Assembly: GCA_008016945.1 (NCBI GenBank)
Contig: SSGN01000168.1
Span: forward strand, 1-16,771
Direction: 5' to 3'
Source of the DNA: Flavobacteriales bacterium
GTDB taxonomy: Bacteria; Bacteroidota; Bacteroidia; Flavobacteriales; PHOS-HE28
Length of the DNA: 16,771 bases
The notes below the pieces were generated by a model. It was not told the DNA's origin, searched no databases, and was given only the letters and a program-made list of their open reading frames with translations. Position 1 is the stretch's first letter. Each line of letters begins with the position of its first letter. Made by a program: the position numbers and the translations under genes. Positions 1 through 7,300 of the stretch are shown here, piece after piece.

Positions 1-1
1 C

Positions 2-217
2 ATAGGCATCAGCCCGAACCCGGCGCACGATCACATCAACGTCACCTTGCCTCCCGGATCGGCCACCTCGTTCCAACTGATCGGATCCGATGGGCGTATG
101 ACGGAGGTGCCGTTCACACGTACCACGAATGGCTATCAGTTGGACATCCGTTCGCTCGCACCCGGTGTGTATGTGATCCGTGCAGGTGCGGAGACCGCGC
201 GCATCCTCAAACGCTGA
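2..217 (+). CDS. C-terminal end of a T9SS-sorted secreted protein (partial)
   Basis: An open frame enters from the left edge and ends at the TGA at 215-217, giving 71 residues. It contains a typical T9SS type A sorting domain: an SPNPAHDHINV start, a GSDGR turn, and the LAPGVYVIRAG strand close to the C-terminus, ending in basic residues (LKR). In this family the domain directs a Sec-exported protein through the outer-membrane T9SS, after which it is usually cleaved and the cargo is attached to the surface or released. The body of the protein lies outside the window, so its function is unknown. The stop codon directly abuts the orphan valS tail on the opposite strand, suggesting this gene was once the tail-to-tail neighbour of valS. 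Confidence 0.85.
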   Translation: MGISPNPAHDHINVTLPPGSATSFQLIGSDGRMTEVPFTRTTNGYQLDIRSLAPGVYVIRAGAETARILKR

Positions 218-263
218 TCACCTCAGCACCGCCAGCCTTTCCACCAGCGCCTTGATCCTGGCC
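218..263 (-). pseudogene. Orphan 3' tail of valS
   Basis: Read on the minus strand, this stretch ends in a stop codon (218-220) preceded by ARIKALVERLAVLR. The intact ValRS ends in AKIKALEERLAVLK (838 onward), so 11 of 14 residues match. At the DNA level 39 of 46 positions match 838-883 in the same orientation. Beyond about 263 the similarity fades. No ValRS body is attached, so this is a remnant or target duplication rather than a gene. It lies 620 bp from the live valS end, with the TA module between them. Confidence 0.8.
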
Positions 264-287
264 CGGTTCGCCTGTATATTCGCGGAA

Positions 288-506
288 ATGGAACAGTATA
301 TCCTACAACTAAAGGACGCCCGCAAGAAGAAGTTCTTTGATGAGCTGCTGAGCCAACTCGATTTCATCGAAGTGGTTAACATCTTGAAGGACGGCAAGAA
401 AGCTACGGTCGCCCTTGAACTGATGGAGGCATTGGGCGACGCGAAGGCGCACCTGCGTGGCACGAAGAAGCTCCGTCCCGCGAAGCGCCTGCTCGATGAG
501 CTTTGA
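288..506 (+). CDS. Putative antitoxin of a RelE/ParE-type TA module
   Basis: A 72-residue protein, highly charged and predicted mainly helical, starting MEQYILQLKDARKKKF and ending in the basic LRPAKRLLDEL. The ATG at 288 was chosen over an in-frame start at 180, because the longer frame would run through the upstream gene and the orphan valS tail. Its end overlaps the toxin start by 11 nt (ATGAGCTTTGA, 496-506), the usual antitoxin-first arrangement with translational coupling. No ribbon-helix-helix or helix-turn-helix signature is obvious, so whether it autoregulates its promoter is open. The assignment rests on position, size and the recognisable toxin next to it. Confidence 0.7.
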   Translation: MEQYILQLKDARKKKFFDELLSQLDFIEVVNILKDGKKATVALELMEALGDAKAHLRGTKKLRPAKRLLDEL

Positions 507-822
507 GGTCGTCAGCTCACCGGTGTTCGACCGCGCGGTCAAGCGGTTGGCGAAACGATACCCGTCCATGCGGGACGACGTTGCGGAGCTGATCGAAGGA
601 TTGACACATGATCCAGTGCAGGGCACAGCGCTCGGTAAGGACTGCTATAAGGTCCGCATGGCCATCCATTCCAAGGGCAAGGGCCGGTCGGGAGGTGCCC
701 GCGTGATCACCTGTGTGAAGGTGGTGCGCCATACCGTGATCCTGCTCACGGTCTACGACAAATCGGAAACGGGTGATATTCCCAACAAGGAATTGGCGAA
801 GCTGATAGAAATGTTCACCTGA
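496..822 (+). CDS. RelE/ParE superfamily toxin
   Basis: A 108-residue basic protein with the compact RelE/ParE fold pattern: a helical N-terminus (FDRAVKRLAKRYPSM), a D-P-x-x-G-T-x-L-G turn, then KVRMAIHSKGKGRSGGARVI, a following strand (HTVILLTVYDKSE) and a C-terminal helix. The K-x-R and SGGAR residues are the conserved core of the HigB/RelE-like branch, whose members act as ribosome-dependent mRNA interferases; ParE members instead poison gyrase, and the sequence alone does not separate the two. The start at 496 removes an in-frame 13-residue extension from 457 that would lie inside the antitoxin gene. It ends 15 bp before the valS stop on the opposite strand. Confidence 0.85.
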   Translation: MSFEVVSSPVFDRAVKRLAKRYPSMRDDVAELIEGLTHDPVQGTALGKDCYKVRMAIHSKGKGRSGGARVITCVKVVRHTVILLTVYDKSETGDIPNKELAKLIEMFT

Positions 823-837
823 GCCAGGACACTCAGC

Positions 838-883
838 TCACTTCAGCACCGCCAGTCGCTCCTCCAGCGCCTTGATCTTTGCC
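838..883 (-). repeat. Live valS 3' end, right copy of the direct repeat flanking the TA module
   Basis: The last 46 bp of valS match 218-263 at 39 of 46 positions in the same orientation. Together the two copies bracket the TA module (repeat unit 620 bp). The mismatches include synonymous changes and conservative Lys/Arg changes in the encoded tail, as expected for copies from diverged relatives or an old duplication. Confidence 0.75.
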
Positions 884-3471
884 TCGGCGTCGGCCTTCTT
901 CTTGCGCTCGATCTCCAGTACCTGTGGTGGTGCACCGCTCACGAAACGCTCGTTGCCCAGCTTCTTCTCCACGCTTGAAAGGAAGCCGCGCAGGTAGGTG
1001 AGTTCCTCCTCGGCCTTCTTGGCCTCGGCGGCGCTGTCCACCTTGCTGCCCAGGTCGACGGCGTACTCGGTGGTGCCCACCAGGAAGGTCACTGCCCCGT
1101 CGCCGCTCTTGTCCACGCGGGCGATCGTGCCCACGTTGGCCAGCTTGTTCACCAGGGCGGACACGGCCGCGCGCATCGGCGCTGCGCCTTTCACCTGCAC
1201 ATTCAACGCTTCCTTCGGACTCATGCCGCGCTCGTTGCGGGTGTTGCGCACCGCGGTCACCAGATCGAAGGCGTGCTGCACCTCGACCTCCAACGCCGCA
1301 TCCCCTTCGCCGCCTTTCGGCCACGTCGCAACGATGATGTCCTCGCCGGGCTTGCGTTCACGCAGATGGTGCCACACCTCCTCGGTGAGGAAGGGCATGT
1401 ACGGATGCAGCAGCTTCAGCACATCCTCGAAGATCGTGATGGTGGCTTCGTAGGTCGCGGCGTCGATCGGCTCGCCCACGCCGTTCACGAAGGCGGGCTT
1501 GATGCTCTCGAGGTACCAGCTGCACAGGTCGTCCCAGATCAGCTTGTAGGTGGCCATGAGCGCCTCGCTGATGCGGAACTGATCGTACAGGCCATTCAGC
1601 TCGGTGGTGGCCCGTTGAACGCGGCTCCGCATCCACGCCACGGCTGCAGCGTTGCCGGCGGGCTGTTCCTGCTGTGCGACGGTCCATCCCCTCACCAACC
1701 GGAACGCGTTCCAGATCTTGTTGCTGAAGTTGCGGCCCTGCTCGCAAAGGCTCTCGTCGAAGGGTAGGTCGTTGCCGGCGGGTGAGGAGAAGAGCATGCC
1801 GGTGCGCACGCCGTCGGCGCCGTACTTGGCGATCAGGTCCAGCGGGTCGGGGCTGTTGCCCAGGCTCTTGCTCATCTTGCGGCCCAGCTTGTCGCGCACG
1901 ATGCCGGTGAGGTACACGTTCTTGAAGGGCACCTCATCGCGGTATTCGAGACCCGCCATGATCATACGTGCCACCCAGAAGAAGAGGATCTCCGGCGCGG
2001 TCACCAGGTCGTTGGTGGGGTAGTAGTATTTGATGTCCTCGTTCTGCGGGTCCTTGAAGCCGTCGAACACGCTGATGGGCCACAGCCAGCTGCTGAACCA
2101 GGTGTCCACCACATCCTCGTCCTGCCGGATGCCGTTGGTGCTCTGCCCGGCGGCGGTGAATTGCGCGACGGCCTCCGCTTCGGTCTTGCAAACGGCCGCA
2201 TCACCGTTCTCATTGTACCACGCCGGAATACGCTGGCCCCACCACAGCTGGCGGCTGATGCACCAGTCGCGCACGTTCTCCATCCAGTAGGTGTACGTGT
2301 TCACGAACTTCTGCGGATGCAGCTTCACGCGGCCGTCCTTCACCACTTCCAGCGCGGGTTTGGCCAGCTCGCCCATCTTCACGAACCACTGCAGGCTCAG
2401 GCGCGGCTCGATCACGGCATCGGTGCGTTCGCTGATCCCCACCTTGTTCACGAGATCCTCGGTCTTCACCAGGAAGCCCTTTTCCTCCAGCTCCTTGGCG
2501 ATCTTCTTGCGCACCACGAAGCGATCCTCGCCCACGTACAGCTGCGCGGCGGGGCTCAGCATGCCGTTCGGCTCCAGGATGTCGATGGTCTCCAGGCCGT
2601 GCTTCTTGCCCAACTCGTGGTCGTTGGCGTCGTGAGCGGGCGTCACCTTCAGTGCTCCGGTCCCGAATTCGCGCTCCACGTATTCGTCGAAGATGATGGG
2701 CACGCTACGACCGATCAGCGGCACCAGTACGCGCTTGCCCTTCAGGTGCGCGTACCGTTCATCCTCGGGATGCACGGCCACGGCGGTATCGCCCAGGATC
2801 GTTTCCGGGCGTGTCGTCGCGATGGTGATCCACTCGTCCTTGCCGCCTTCGATCGCGTAACGCACATGGAAGAGACGCGAGTTCGTCTCCTTCATGATCA
2901 CCTCCTCGTCGCTCACGGCGGTGAGGGCCACGGGATCCCAGTTCACCATGCGCAGGCCGCGATACACCAAACCCTTCTTGTGCAGGTCGATGAACACGTC
3001 GATCACCGCCTCGCTCAGGTCGGGTTCCATGGTGAAGCGCGTACGGTCCCAGTCGCAGCTGGCGCCGAGCTTCTTCAGTTGCTCCAGGATCACGCCGCCG
3101 TACTTCTCCTTCCAGGCGAAGGCGTGCTTCAGGAATTCCTCGCGGCCGATGGCGCTCTTCTTGATGCCCTGTTCCTGCAACAGGCGCACCACCTTGGCTT
3201 CCGTGGCGATGCTGGCGTGGTCGGTACCCGGCACCCAGCAGGCGTTCTTGCCCAGCATGCGCGCACGTCGGATCAGCACATCCTGGATGGTGTTGTTGAG
3301 CATGTGCCCCATGTGCAGCACGCCCGTTACGTTGGGCGGCGGGATCACCACGGTGTAGGGCTCGCGGTCGTCGGGCACGCTGCGGAAATAGCCCTTGTCC
3401 ATCCAATGCTGGTACCACTTGCCTTCGCTCTGGGCGGGTTCGAATCGTTTGGGGATCTCTGCTGAAGCCAT
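838..3471 (-). CDS. valS: Valine--tRNA ligase
   Basis: Cytoplasmic class Ia aminoacyl-tRNA synthetase that charges tRNA-Val with valine and hydrolyses mischarged Thr-tRNA. The protein is 877 residues, normal for bacterial ValRS. Visible landmarks are the HIGH-type motif HMGH at about 53-56 after PPPNVTG, the CP1 editing-domain motif TTRPETILGD at 219-228, and KMSKS at 532-536. An anticodon-binding helical domain follows, then a Lys/Glu-rich coiled-coil C-terminus ending IKALEERLAVLK, typical of the Val_tRNA-synt_C arm. The ATG at 3471 (MASAEIPKRFEPAQ) was chosen over an upstream in-frame ATG at 3570: the extra 33 residues do not look like ValRS, and a candidate promoter lies between the two starts. 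Monocistronic, convergent with the TA module. Confidence 0.97.
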   Translation of the reverse strand: MASAEIPKRFEPAQSEGKWYQHWMDKGYFRSVPDDREPYTVVIPPPNVTGVLHMGHMLNNTIQDVLIRRARMLGKNACWVPGTDHASIATEAKVVRLLQEQGIKKSAIGREEFLKHAFAWKEKYGGVILEQLKKLGASCDWDRTRFTMEPDLSEAVIDVFIDLHKKGLVYRGLRMVNWDPVALTAVSDEEVIMKETNSRLFHVRYAIEGGKDEWITIATTRPETILGDTAVAVHPEDERYAHLKGKRVLVPLIGRSVPIIFDEYVEREFGTGALKVTPAHDANDHELGKKHGLETIDILEPNGMLSPAAQLYVGEDRFVVRKKIAKELEEKGFLVKTEDLVNKVGISERTDAVIEPRLSLQWFVKMGELAKPALEVVKDGRVKLHPQKFVNTYTYWMENVRDWCISRQLWWGQRIPAWYNENGDAAVCKTEAEAVAQFTAAGQSTNGIRQDEDVVDTWFSSWLWPISVFDGFKDPQNEDIKYYYPTNDLVTAPEILFFWVARMIMAGLEYRDEVPFKNVYLTGIVRDKLGRKMSKSLGNSPDPLDLIAKYGADGVRTGMLFSSPAGNDLPFDESLCEQGRNFSNKIWNAFRLVRGWTVAQQEQPAGNAAAVAWMRSRVQRATTELNGLYDQFRISEALMATYKLIWDDLCSWYLESIKPAFVNGVGEPIDAATYEATITIFEDVLKLLHPYMPFLTEEVWHHLRERKPGEDIIVATWPKGGEGDAALEVEVQHAFDLVTAVRNTRNERGMSPKEALNVQVKGAAPMRAAVSALVNKLANVGTIARVDKSGDGAVTFLVGTTEYAVDLGSKVDSAAEAKKAEEELTYLRGFLSSVEKKLGNERFVSGAPPQVLEIERKKKADAEAKIKALEERLAVLK

Positions 3472-3513
3472 GCTGTTCACCGGAATGGGTCCATGCCCGG
3501 TCCCGGCGGGCCG

Positions 3514-3521
3514 CGAAGTTA
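3514..3521 (-). promoter_or_regulatory. Candidate -7 box for valS
   Basis: On the minus strand this reads TAACTTCG, one mismatch from the Bacteroidota -7 consensus TAnnTTTG, and lies about 42 nt upstream of the chosen valS start. No convincing -33 element was found. The same TAnnTTCG form recurs before the first DUF1573 gene, which gives modest support. Confidence 0.35.
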
Positions 3522-3876
3522 CCGTTCCATCCCTGAAGCCTCCGCGATACCCGGTCCATCCGAGCTCCATCGGCTACCGGAAGAGGTGGTTTTCACCATA
3601 CGCACCATACGCGATCAGCGGTAGGCGTTATCGTACTTGCCTTCCACCCGGAGCGCATGCCCCAGGGCTTCGGCGGCTATTGAAAGGGCGCTCCGTACCT
3701 TCAGGAGGACGCTTCAACACAACCCACCAGCACGCTAGCCCCCCCACGCCCCATGTGCACTGTATAAAAAGGGTACGATATTGGCAAGGGTTACGACCGA
3801 TGCCTCGACCGGAACAGACGATGGCCCATGCTGTTAAACTCCTGTTAAGGTCGAGAACGACCGTCACCCACCCATC

Positions 3877-3884
3877 TACTTTCG
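3877..3884 (+). promoter_or_regulatory. Candidate -7 box for the DUF1573 pair
   Basis: TACTTTCG, one mismatch from TAnnTTTG, lies 35 nt before the ATG at 3920, which would leave a leader of roughly 30 nt. No clear -33 TTG at normal spacing. Confidence 0.4.
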
Positions 3885-3919
3885 TCGTACAAAAACGCAA
3901 CACAGCACCTTACATACCC

Positions 3920-4366
3920 ATGAAACAACTCCTTCTCACCCTCGGTCTCAGCCTCTTCACGCTGGGCGCCATGGCGCAACCCGAAATGAAGCCCGTTGGT
4001 GGCACAGGCCCCATGATCAGCCTCGACAAGGAGGTGCACGACTACGGCACCATCAAACAGGGCGGAAATGGCGAATGCGAATTCACGGTGACCAACACCG
4101 GCGATCAGCCCCTCATCATCTCCCAGTGCCAGGGCAGCTGCGGCTGCACCGTACCCCAGTGCGACACCACCCCGATCAAGCCGGGAGCCAAGAGCACCAT
4201 CAAGGTGAAGTACGACAGCAACCGTGTAGGCCCCATCAACAAGAGCGTCACCATCACCAGCAACGCCACCAACGCACCCAGCAAAGTGATCACCATCAAA
4301 GGCACCGTGGAAGGCGCTTCCACCACGCCCGTTGCTCCGGAGAAGAAGCCCGCTCCCGCGAATTGA
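3920..4366 (+). CDS. DUF1573 domain secreted protein, first tandem copy
   Basis: A 148-residue protein with a signal peptide (MKQLLLTLGLSLFTLGAMA, cleavage before or after Q20) followed by a single DUF1573 domain at about 34-137. This domain is an Ig-like beta sandwich related to the ASPM/SPD-2/Hydin group. Diagnostic pieces are HDYGTI, FTVTNTGDQPLII, the cysteine motif GSCGCT, the IKPG turn, and VTITSNA leading to IKGTV. The C-terminus is a Pro/Ala/Lys-rich tail. The role of these abundant Bacteroidota exported proteins is not established. The start at 3920 was preferred over a long in-frame extension from 3395 because it gives a perfect signal peptide. It is followed after 42 bp by a paralogue, probably in one transcript. 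Confidence 0.9.
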   Translation: MKQLLLTLGLSLFTLGAMAQPEMKPVGGTGPMISLDKEVHDYGTIKQGGNGECEFTVTNTGDQPLIISQCQGSCGCTVPQCDTTPIKPGAKSTIKVKYDSNRVGPINKSVTITSNATNAPSKVITIKGTVEGASTTPVAPEKKPAPAN

Positions 4367-4408
4367 TCCATGCGGACATCCGATCGTTCAAGAACCACAA
4401 CCTCTACT

Positions 4409-4843
4409 ATGAAAAAACTTTTGTTCTCCCTGGCCTTCGTTGGCACCCTGTTCAGCGCCCAAGCGCAAGGCCCCCAGCTCACGCTCGACAAGGACGTGCA
4501 TGACTACGGCACCATCGCCCAAGGTGGCAACGGCACATGCGAGTTCACGGTGACCAACACCGGCGACCAGCCCTTGATCATCACCAACTGCAAGGGGAGC
4601 TGCGGCTGCACCGTACCCAAGTGCGACACGGCTCCCATCATGCCCGGTGGCAAGACCACCATCACGGTGAAATACGACACCAAGCGTGTTGGTCCGATCA
4701 ACAAGAACGTCACCATCACCAGCAACGCGGCGAACATGCCGGAGAAGATCATTCGGATCAAAGGCACGGTGGAAGGTGCTCCGGAAACCCCCACCTCTCC
4801 GGTGAAGGAATCCAGCCCGATGGCCCCGGTGGAAAAGGGATAG
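4409..4843 (+). CDS. DUF1573 domain secreted protein, second tandem copy
   Basis: A 144-residue paralogue of the preceding gene: signal peptide MKKLLFSLAFVGTLFSAQA, then one DUF1573 domain with HDYGTI, FTVTNTGDQPLII, GSCGCT, PGGKTTI and IKGTV, and a Pro/Ser-rich tail. Over 105 aligned residues of the domain, 81 are identical to the first copy, so this is a recent tandem duplication. Signal peptides and tails differ more. An upstream in-frame ATG at 4370 was rejected because it would add a charged N-terminus ahead of the signal peptide. A strong hairpin 20 bp downstream closes the unit. Confidence 0.9.
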   Translation: MKKLLFSLAFVGTLFSAQAQGPQLTLDKDVHDYGTIAQGGNGTCEFTVTNTGDQPLIITNCKGSCGCTVPKCDTAPIMPGGKTTITVKYDTKRVGPINKNVTITSNAANMPEKIIRIKGTVEGAPETPTSPVKESSPMAPVEKG

Positions 4844-4863
4844 GCCCATCGACCCGGCAGAAC

Positions 4864-4899
4864 ACGAAGCCCCCTTCCGGTTCCGGAAGGGGGCTTCGT
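4864..4899 (+). terminator. Strong intrinsic terminator-like hairpin after the DUF1573 pair
   Basis: A perfect 17-bp inverted repeat, acgaagcccccttccgg at 4864-4880 against its complement at 4883-4899, with only 2 nt between the arms (the innermost pairs would open to form the loop). No long T tract follows, but a hairpin of this strength directly after a stop and before a new gene is best read as a terminator. Confidence 0.8.
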
Positions 4900-4928
4900 C
4901 CATTATCGGCGGGCTGGTGCGAAAGCAC

Positions 4929-4936
4929 GATCTTCG
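4929..4936 (+). promoter_or_regulatory. Weak candidate -7 box for the aminotransferase gene
   Basis: GATCTTCG resembles the TAnnTTCG form seen upstream of valS and the DUF1573 pair except at its first base, and lies 33 nt before the ATG at 4970. It falls between the terminator hairpin and the gene, where a promoter is needed. Weak evidence by itself. Confidence 0.25.
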
Positions 4937-4969
4937 CGCCGCCGCGAACGCACTTCCGGCCCAACTCTC

Positions 4970-6163
4970 ATGCCAGCGATCTCCTCCAAAGGGCTACTGA
5001 TGCCCCCCTCTCCCATCCGTAAGCTCGTGCCCTACGCCGAAGCCGCCAAGGCCCGTGGCACCAAGGTCATCCACCTTAACATCGGCCAGCCGGACATCGC
5101 CTCCCCCCAGGTGGCCCTCGATGCCATCCGTCAGTTGGACCGCACGGTGATCGAATACAGCCATTCGGCAGGCTACGAAAGCTATCGGAAGGGCCTGGCA
5201 CACTATTACGGACAGCACGGCATCAACATCTCGTACGATGAGATCATCGTTACCAACGGAGGTAGCGAAGCACTGCTCTTCGGCATGATGGCCTGCTTCG
5301 AACCGGGTGATGAGGTCATCATTCCCGAGCCGTTCTACGCCAACTACAACAGCTTCGCCATCGCGGCCGGCGTGAAGGTGGTACCCGTACGGAGCACCAT
5401 CCAGGAAGGCTTCGCCCTTCCGCCGATCGAGGCGTTCGAAGCCCTGATCACCCCGCGTACCAAGGGCATCCTGATCTGCAACCCCGGGAACCCCACCGGT
5501 TACCTGTACAGCCGCAACGAGCTGGAGACCCTTCGCGATATCGTGAAACGTCACGACCTCTACCTCTTCGCCGACGAGGTCTACCGGGAATTCTGCTACG
5601 ATGGCGCCCGGCACGTGAGCACCCTGAGCCTGGAGGGGCTCGAGCAGAACGCCGTTCTGATCGACAGCGTGAGCAAACGCTATAGCATGTGCGGTGCGCG
5701 GGTCGGAGCCTTCATCACCCGCAACAAGGAACTTTACGCTGCCGCGCTCAAGTTCGCGCAGGCCCGCCTGAGCCCACCCACCTTCGGGCAGATCGCCTCG
5801 GAAGCCGCCCTCCACACACCCGCCTCCTACTTCGAAGCCGTGGCCACCGAATACGTGCAGCGCCGGGACATCCTGGTCCATGGGCTGAACGCGATCCCCG
5901 GCGTGATCTGCCCCATGCCCAAGGGAGCCTTCTACTGCGTGGCGGAGCTCCCCATCGACGACAGCGACCATTTCTGCCAATGGCTCTTGGAGTCGTTCGA
6001 AGTGGATGGATACACGGTGATGATGGCCCCGGCCACCGGCTTCTATGCCGAGCCGACACCCGGCCGCAAACAGGTAAGACTCGCCTATGTACTGGAAAAG
6101 AACCTCCTGCAAAAGGCCGTGGAGGTGCTCACCAAAGCCTTGGAAGTGTACCCCGGCAAGTGA
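4970..6163 (+). CDS. Class I/II PLP-dependent aminotransferase
   Basis: A 397-residue cytoplasmic enzyme of the aspartate-aminotransferase fold type I family, normal length. Visible landmarks: the N-terminal substrate loop LNIGQPDI, the GGSEALLFG cofactor-phosphate loop, CNPGNPTG with the PLP-contacting Asn at about 174, DEVYREF with the ring-nitrogen Asp at about 202, and SVSKRYSMCGARVG with the Schiff-base Lys at 236. The conserved C-terminal carboxylate-binding Arg is in QVRLAY, about 370. The start at 4970 (MPAISSKGLLMPPSPIRKL) keeps an N-terminal segment typical of Bacteroidota members; 5000 is the alternative. The amino-acid substrate cannot be assigned from sequence. It appears monocistronic between two hairpins. 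Confidence 0.93.
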   Translation: MPAISSKGLLMPPSPIRKLVPYAEAAKARGTKVIHLNIGQPDIASPQVALDAIRQLDRTVIEYSHSAGYESYRKGLAHYYGQHGINISYDEIIVTNGGSEALLFGMMACFEPGDEVIIPEPFYANYNSFAIAAGVKVVPVRSTIQEGFALPPIEAFEALITPRTKGILICNPGNPTGYLYSRNELETLRDIVKRHDLYLFADEVYREFCYDGARHVSTLSLEGLEQNAVLIDSVSKRYSMCGARVGAFITRNKELYAAALKFAQARLSPPTFGQIASEAALHTPASYFEAVATEYVQRRDILVHGLNAIPGVICPMPKGAFYCVAELPIDDSDHFCQWLLESFEVDGYTVMMAPATGFYAEPTPGRKQVRLAYVLEKNLLQKAVEVLTKALEVYPGK

Positions 6164-6742
6164 CCGGCAAGAAATAGGAACACACCGTACCGGGCCGATC
6201 ACCGCCCCCTGAACGCCTTCCTATGCGTTCAGGGGGCGGCTTGTTCACAGCGGTCCGGGGATCACGGAGGGGACCACCCAAGGTCTTCCGTTCGCCGTGC
6301 CGGATCCGCAGCCATCCCGTGGATCGTGGCCCGATCCATGCCCCATGGCCAGAAAGGAATAGGTCGCTCGGAGAAGGCATGGGAAAAAGAGCAAGCAGAT
6401 CGGCCTACGCCTTAGTGCGAATTGGTATAAGGGTACCTCGAAGGTCTTCCGCGATCTCGCCATCATGCAAGGCGGAACATGCGCGGCGTAGCGGGCGTTA
6501 CGGCGAAATACGCCAACGCGGCTGGCAGCTGAAAAAGGATCGGAGATGGTGAATGAACGTAGGGTTCACGACACAAGGTGAGCCACTGAGCCAGCACAGC
6601 CCCCTCCCCGCCCCAATAGCCTGTTGGGGATCCCTTGTCGGCCACTTCGGCCCGAGCCTTCTCCATACCGGGCGAAACCTCGGCACCAGGACCACGTACA
6701 ACGGCCGTAATTCGTCGATGAAATCGACCAATACACCGAAGA
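6164..6742. other. Long intergenic region before the first surface-protein unit
   Basis: Apart from the terminator at 6202-6239, I see no gene here. The plus-strand frame 6223-6552 is Arg/Ser-rich, begins inside the terminator and looks like GC-driven chance. A short hairpin, ccccaata / tgttgggg (6611-6629, 3-nt loop), and two copies of aaggtcttccg (near 6280 and 6440) are present, with no clear role. A promoter for the following unit must lie here, but no good TAnnTTTG box was identified. Confidence 0.5.
6202..6239 (+). terminator. Intrinsic terminator-like hairpin after the aminotransferase gene
   Basis: A perfect 14-bp GC-rich stem, ccgccccctgaacg at 6202-6215 with its complement at 6226-6239, and a 10-nt loop. 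It is followed by cttgttc, a weak T-rich stretch. It lies 38 bp after the stop codon. Confidence 0.8.
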
Positions 6743-7300
6743 ATGTTCAAGTTATATCGAAGCACCAGCCCGCCATTCGGAACCGCCGTAAACCTCGAAC
6801 ATCCACCTTGTCAAGCCAAGAAAAGCTTGGCTTTCACTTGGATCATAGGGATCGCCCTGGCCCTGACCAGCTACGGGTCGCTGAGCGCCCAGAGCGAAGC
6901 CATGCATGTCTACAGGATCAGCGTAATGCCGCGCACGGCAGAGGTTTCGGTAAAGATGCTGGTCAGTACGCTTCAAATGCGGTACGACCCGATCGACATT
7001 CAGATCGAAGAACAGGACCGGGTGGTAAGGTTCGTGGTCACCGCCCCGATCCCATACGGTGAGTTGACCAGCGCCGTGGCCGGTTCGGATCACCGCATCC
7101 TGGGTGCCACCTGCACGAACAACCGGGATGGCAGCATCCAAGAGGAAGGCATCCCGCCCATGCCCCGGATGATCCACACCGGAGATGAGCATGCCGACCA
7201 TGCTCGATACGATGCTGCGAAAGCAGAATGGATGGAACGCTACCCCGAAGCCTATTCCCGACTGATCGGCCGCCCCTATCACCACGATCATGCAGAGTGA
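6743..7300 (+). CDS. Small exported protein, partner of the first T9SS cargo protein
   Basis: A 185-residue protein not assigned to a known family. A hydrophobic export segment (KKSLAFTWIIGIALALTSYG, cleavage near SLSAQ, residue 50) is followed by an alpha/beta domain at about 54-120 (MHVYRIS strand, VSVKMLVSTLQ helix, VVRFVVTAPI strand, GELTSAV helix). Then come a Met/His-containing linker and a C-terminal motif at 156-178, Y..AK.EW..RYPEAYSRL. The same order is found in 10168-10668. The start is uncertain: 6743 is the only ATG that keeps the export segment, but it leaves an unusually long 25-residue leader. The stop overlaps the start of the next gene by 11 nt (ATGCAGAGTGA), implying translational coupling and a shared task. 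Confidence 0.75.
   Translation: MFKLYRSTSPPFGTAVNLEHPPCQAKKSLAFTWIIGIALALTSYGSLSAQSEAMHVYRISVMPRTAEVSVKMLVSTLQMRYDPIDIQIEEQDRVVRFVVTAPIPYGELTSAVAGSDHRILGATCTNNRDGSIQEEGIPPMPRMIHTGDEHADHARYDAAKAEWMERYPEAYSRLIGRPYHHDHAE

Larger units (their letters stand above)
3472..3919. other. Divergent intergenic region between valS and the first DUF1573 gene
   Basis: This 448-bp stretch separates divergently transcribed genes, and no frame in it looks like a protein. It holds a candidate promoter for each side (3514-3521 and 3877-3884), a 9-bp tandem duplication of accatacgc around 3595-3612, and a C7 run at 3739-3745. AT-rich patches (tataaaaagg near 3764, gttaaactcctgttaagg near 3833) could be further promoter or regulator sites. 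It is long for a simple divergent promoter, but no riboswitch or tRNA-like structure was recognised. Confidence 0.5.

Noticed and set aside
2161..3465. Long plus-strand frame (434 residues) opposite valS
   Set aside because: It lies wholly antisense to a clear ValRS, is His/Leu/Val-rich as expected from reversed high-GC codons, and has no family motif.
3514..3570. Longer valS start at 3570 adding 33 residues
   Set aside because: The extension has no ValRS similarity, and the candidate promoter lies inside it; 3471 gives a normal ValRS N-terminus.
4994..6202. Long minus-strand frame (402 residues) opposite the aminotransferase gene
   Set aside because: It is antisense to a gene with all PLP-enzyme landmarks; the composition is that of a shadow frame.
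6223..6552. Plus-strand frame of 109 residues in the intergenic region
   Set aside because: It begins inside a terminator hairpin, is Arg/Ser-rich, and has no signal peptide, motif or plausible start signals.
6611..6629. Short hairpin ccccaata / tgttgggg in the long intergenic region
   Set aside because: Only 8 pairs including a G-T pair, not placed after a gene; too weak to call a terminator or regulatory element.
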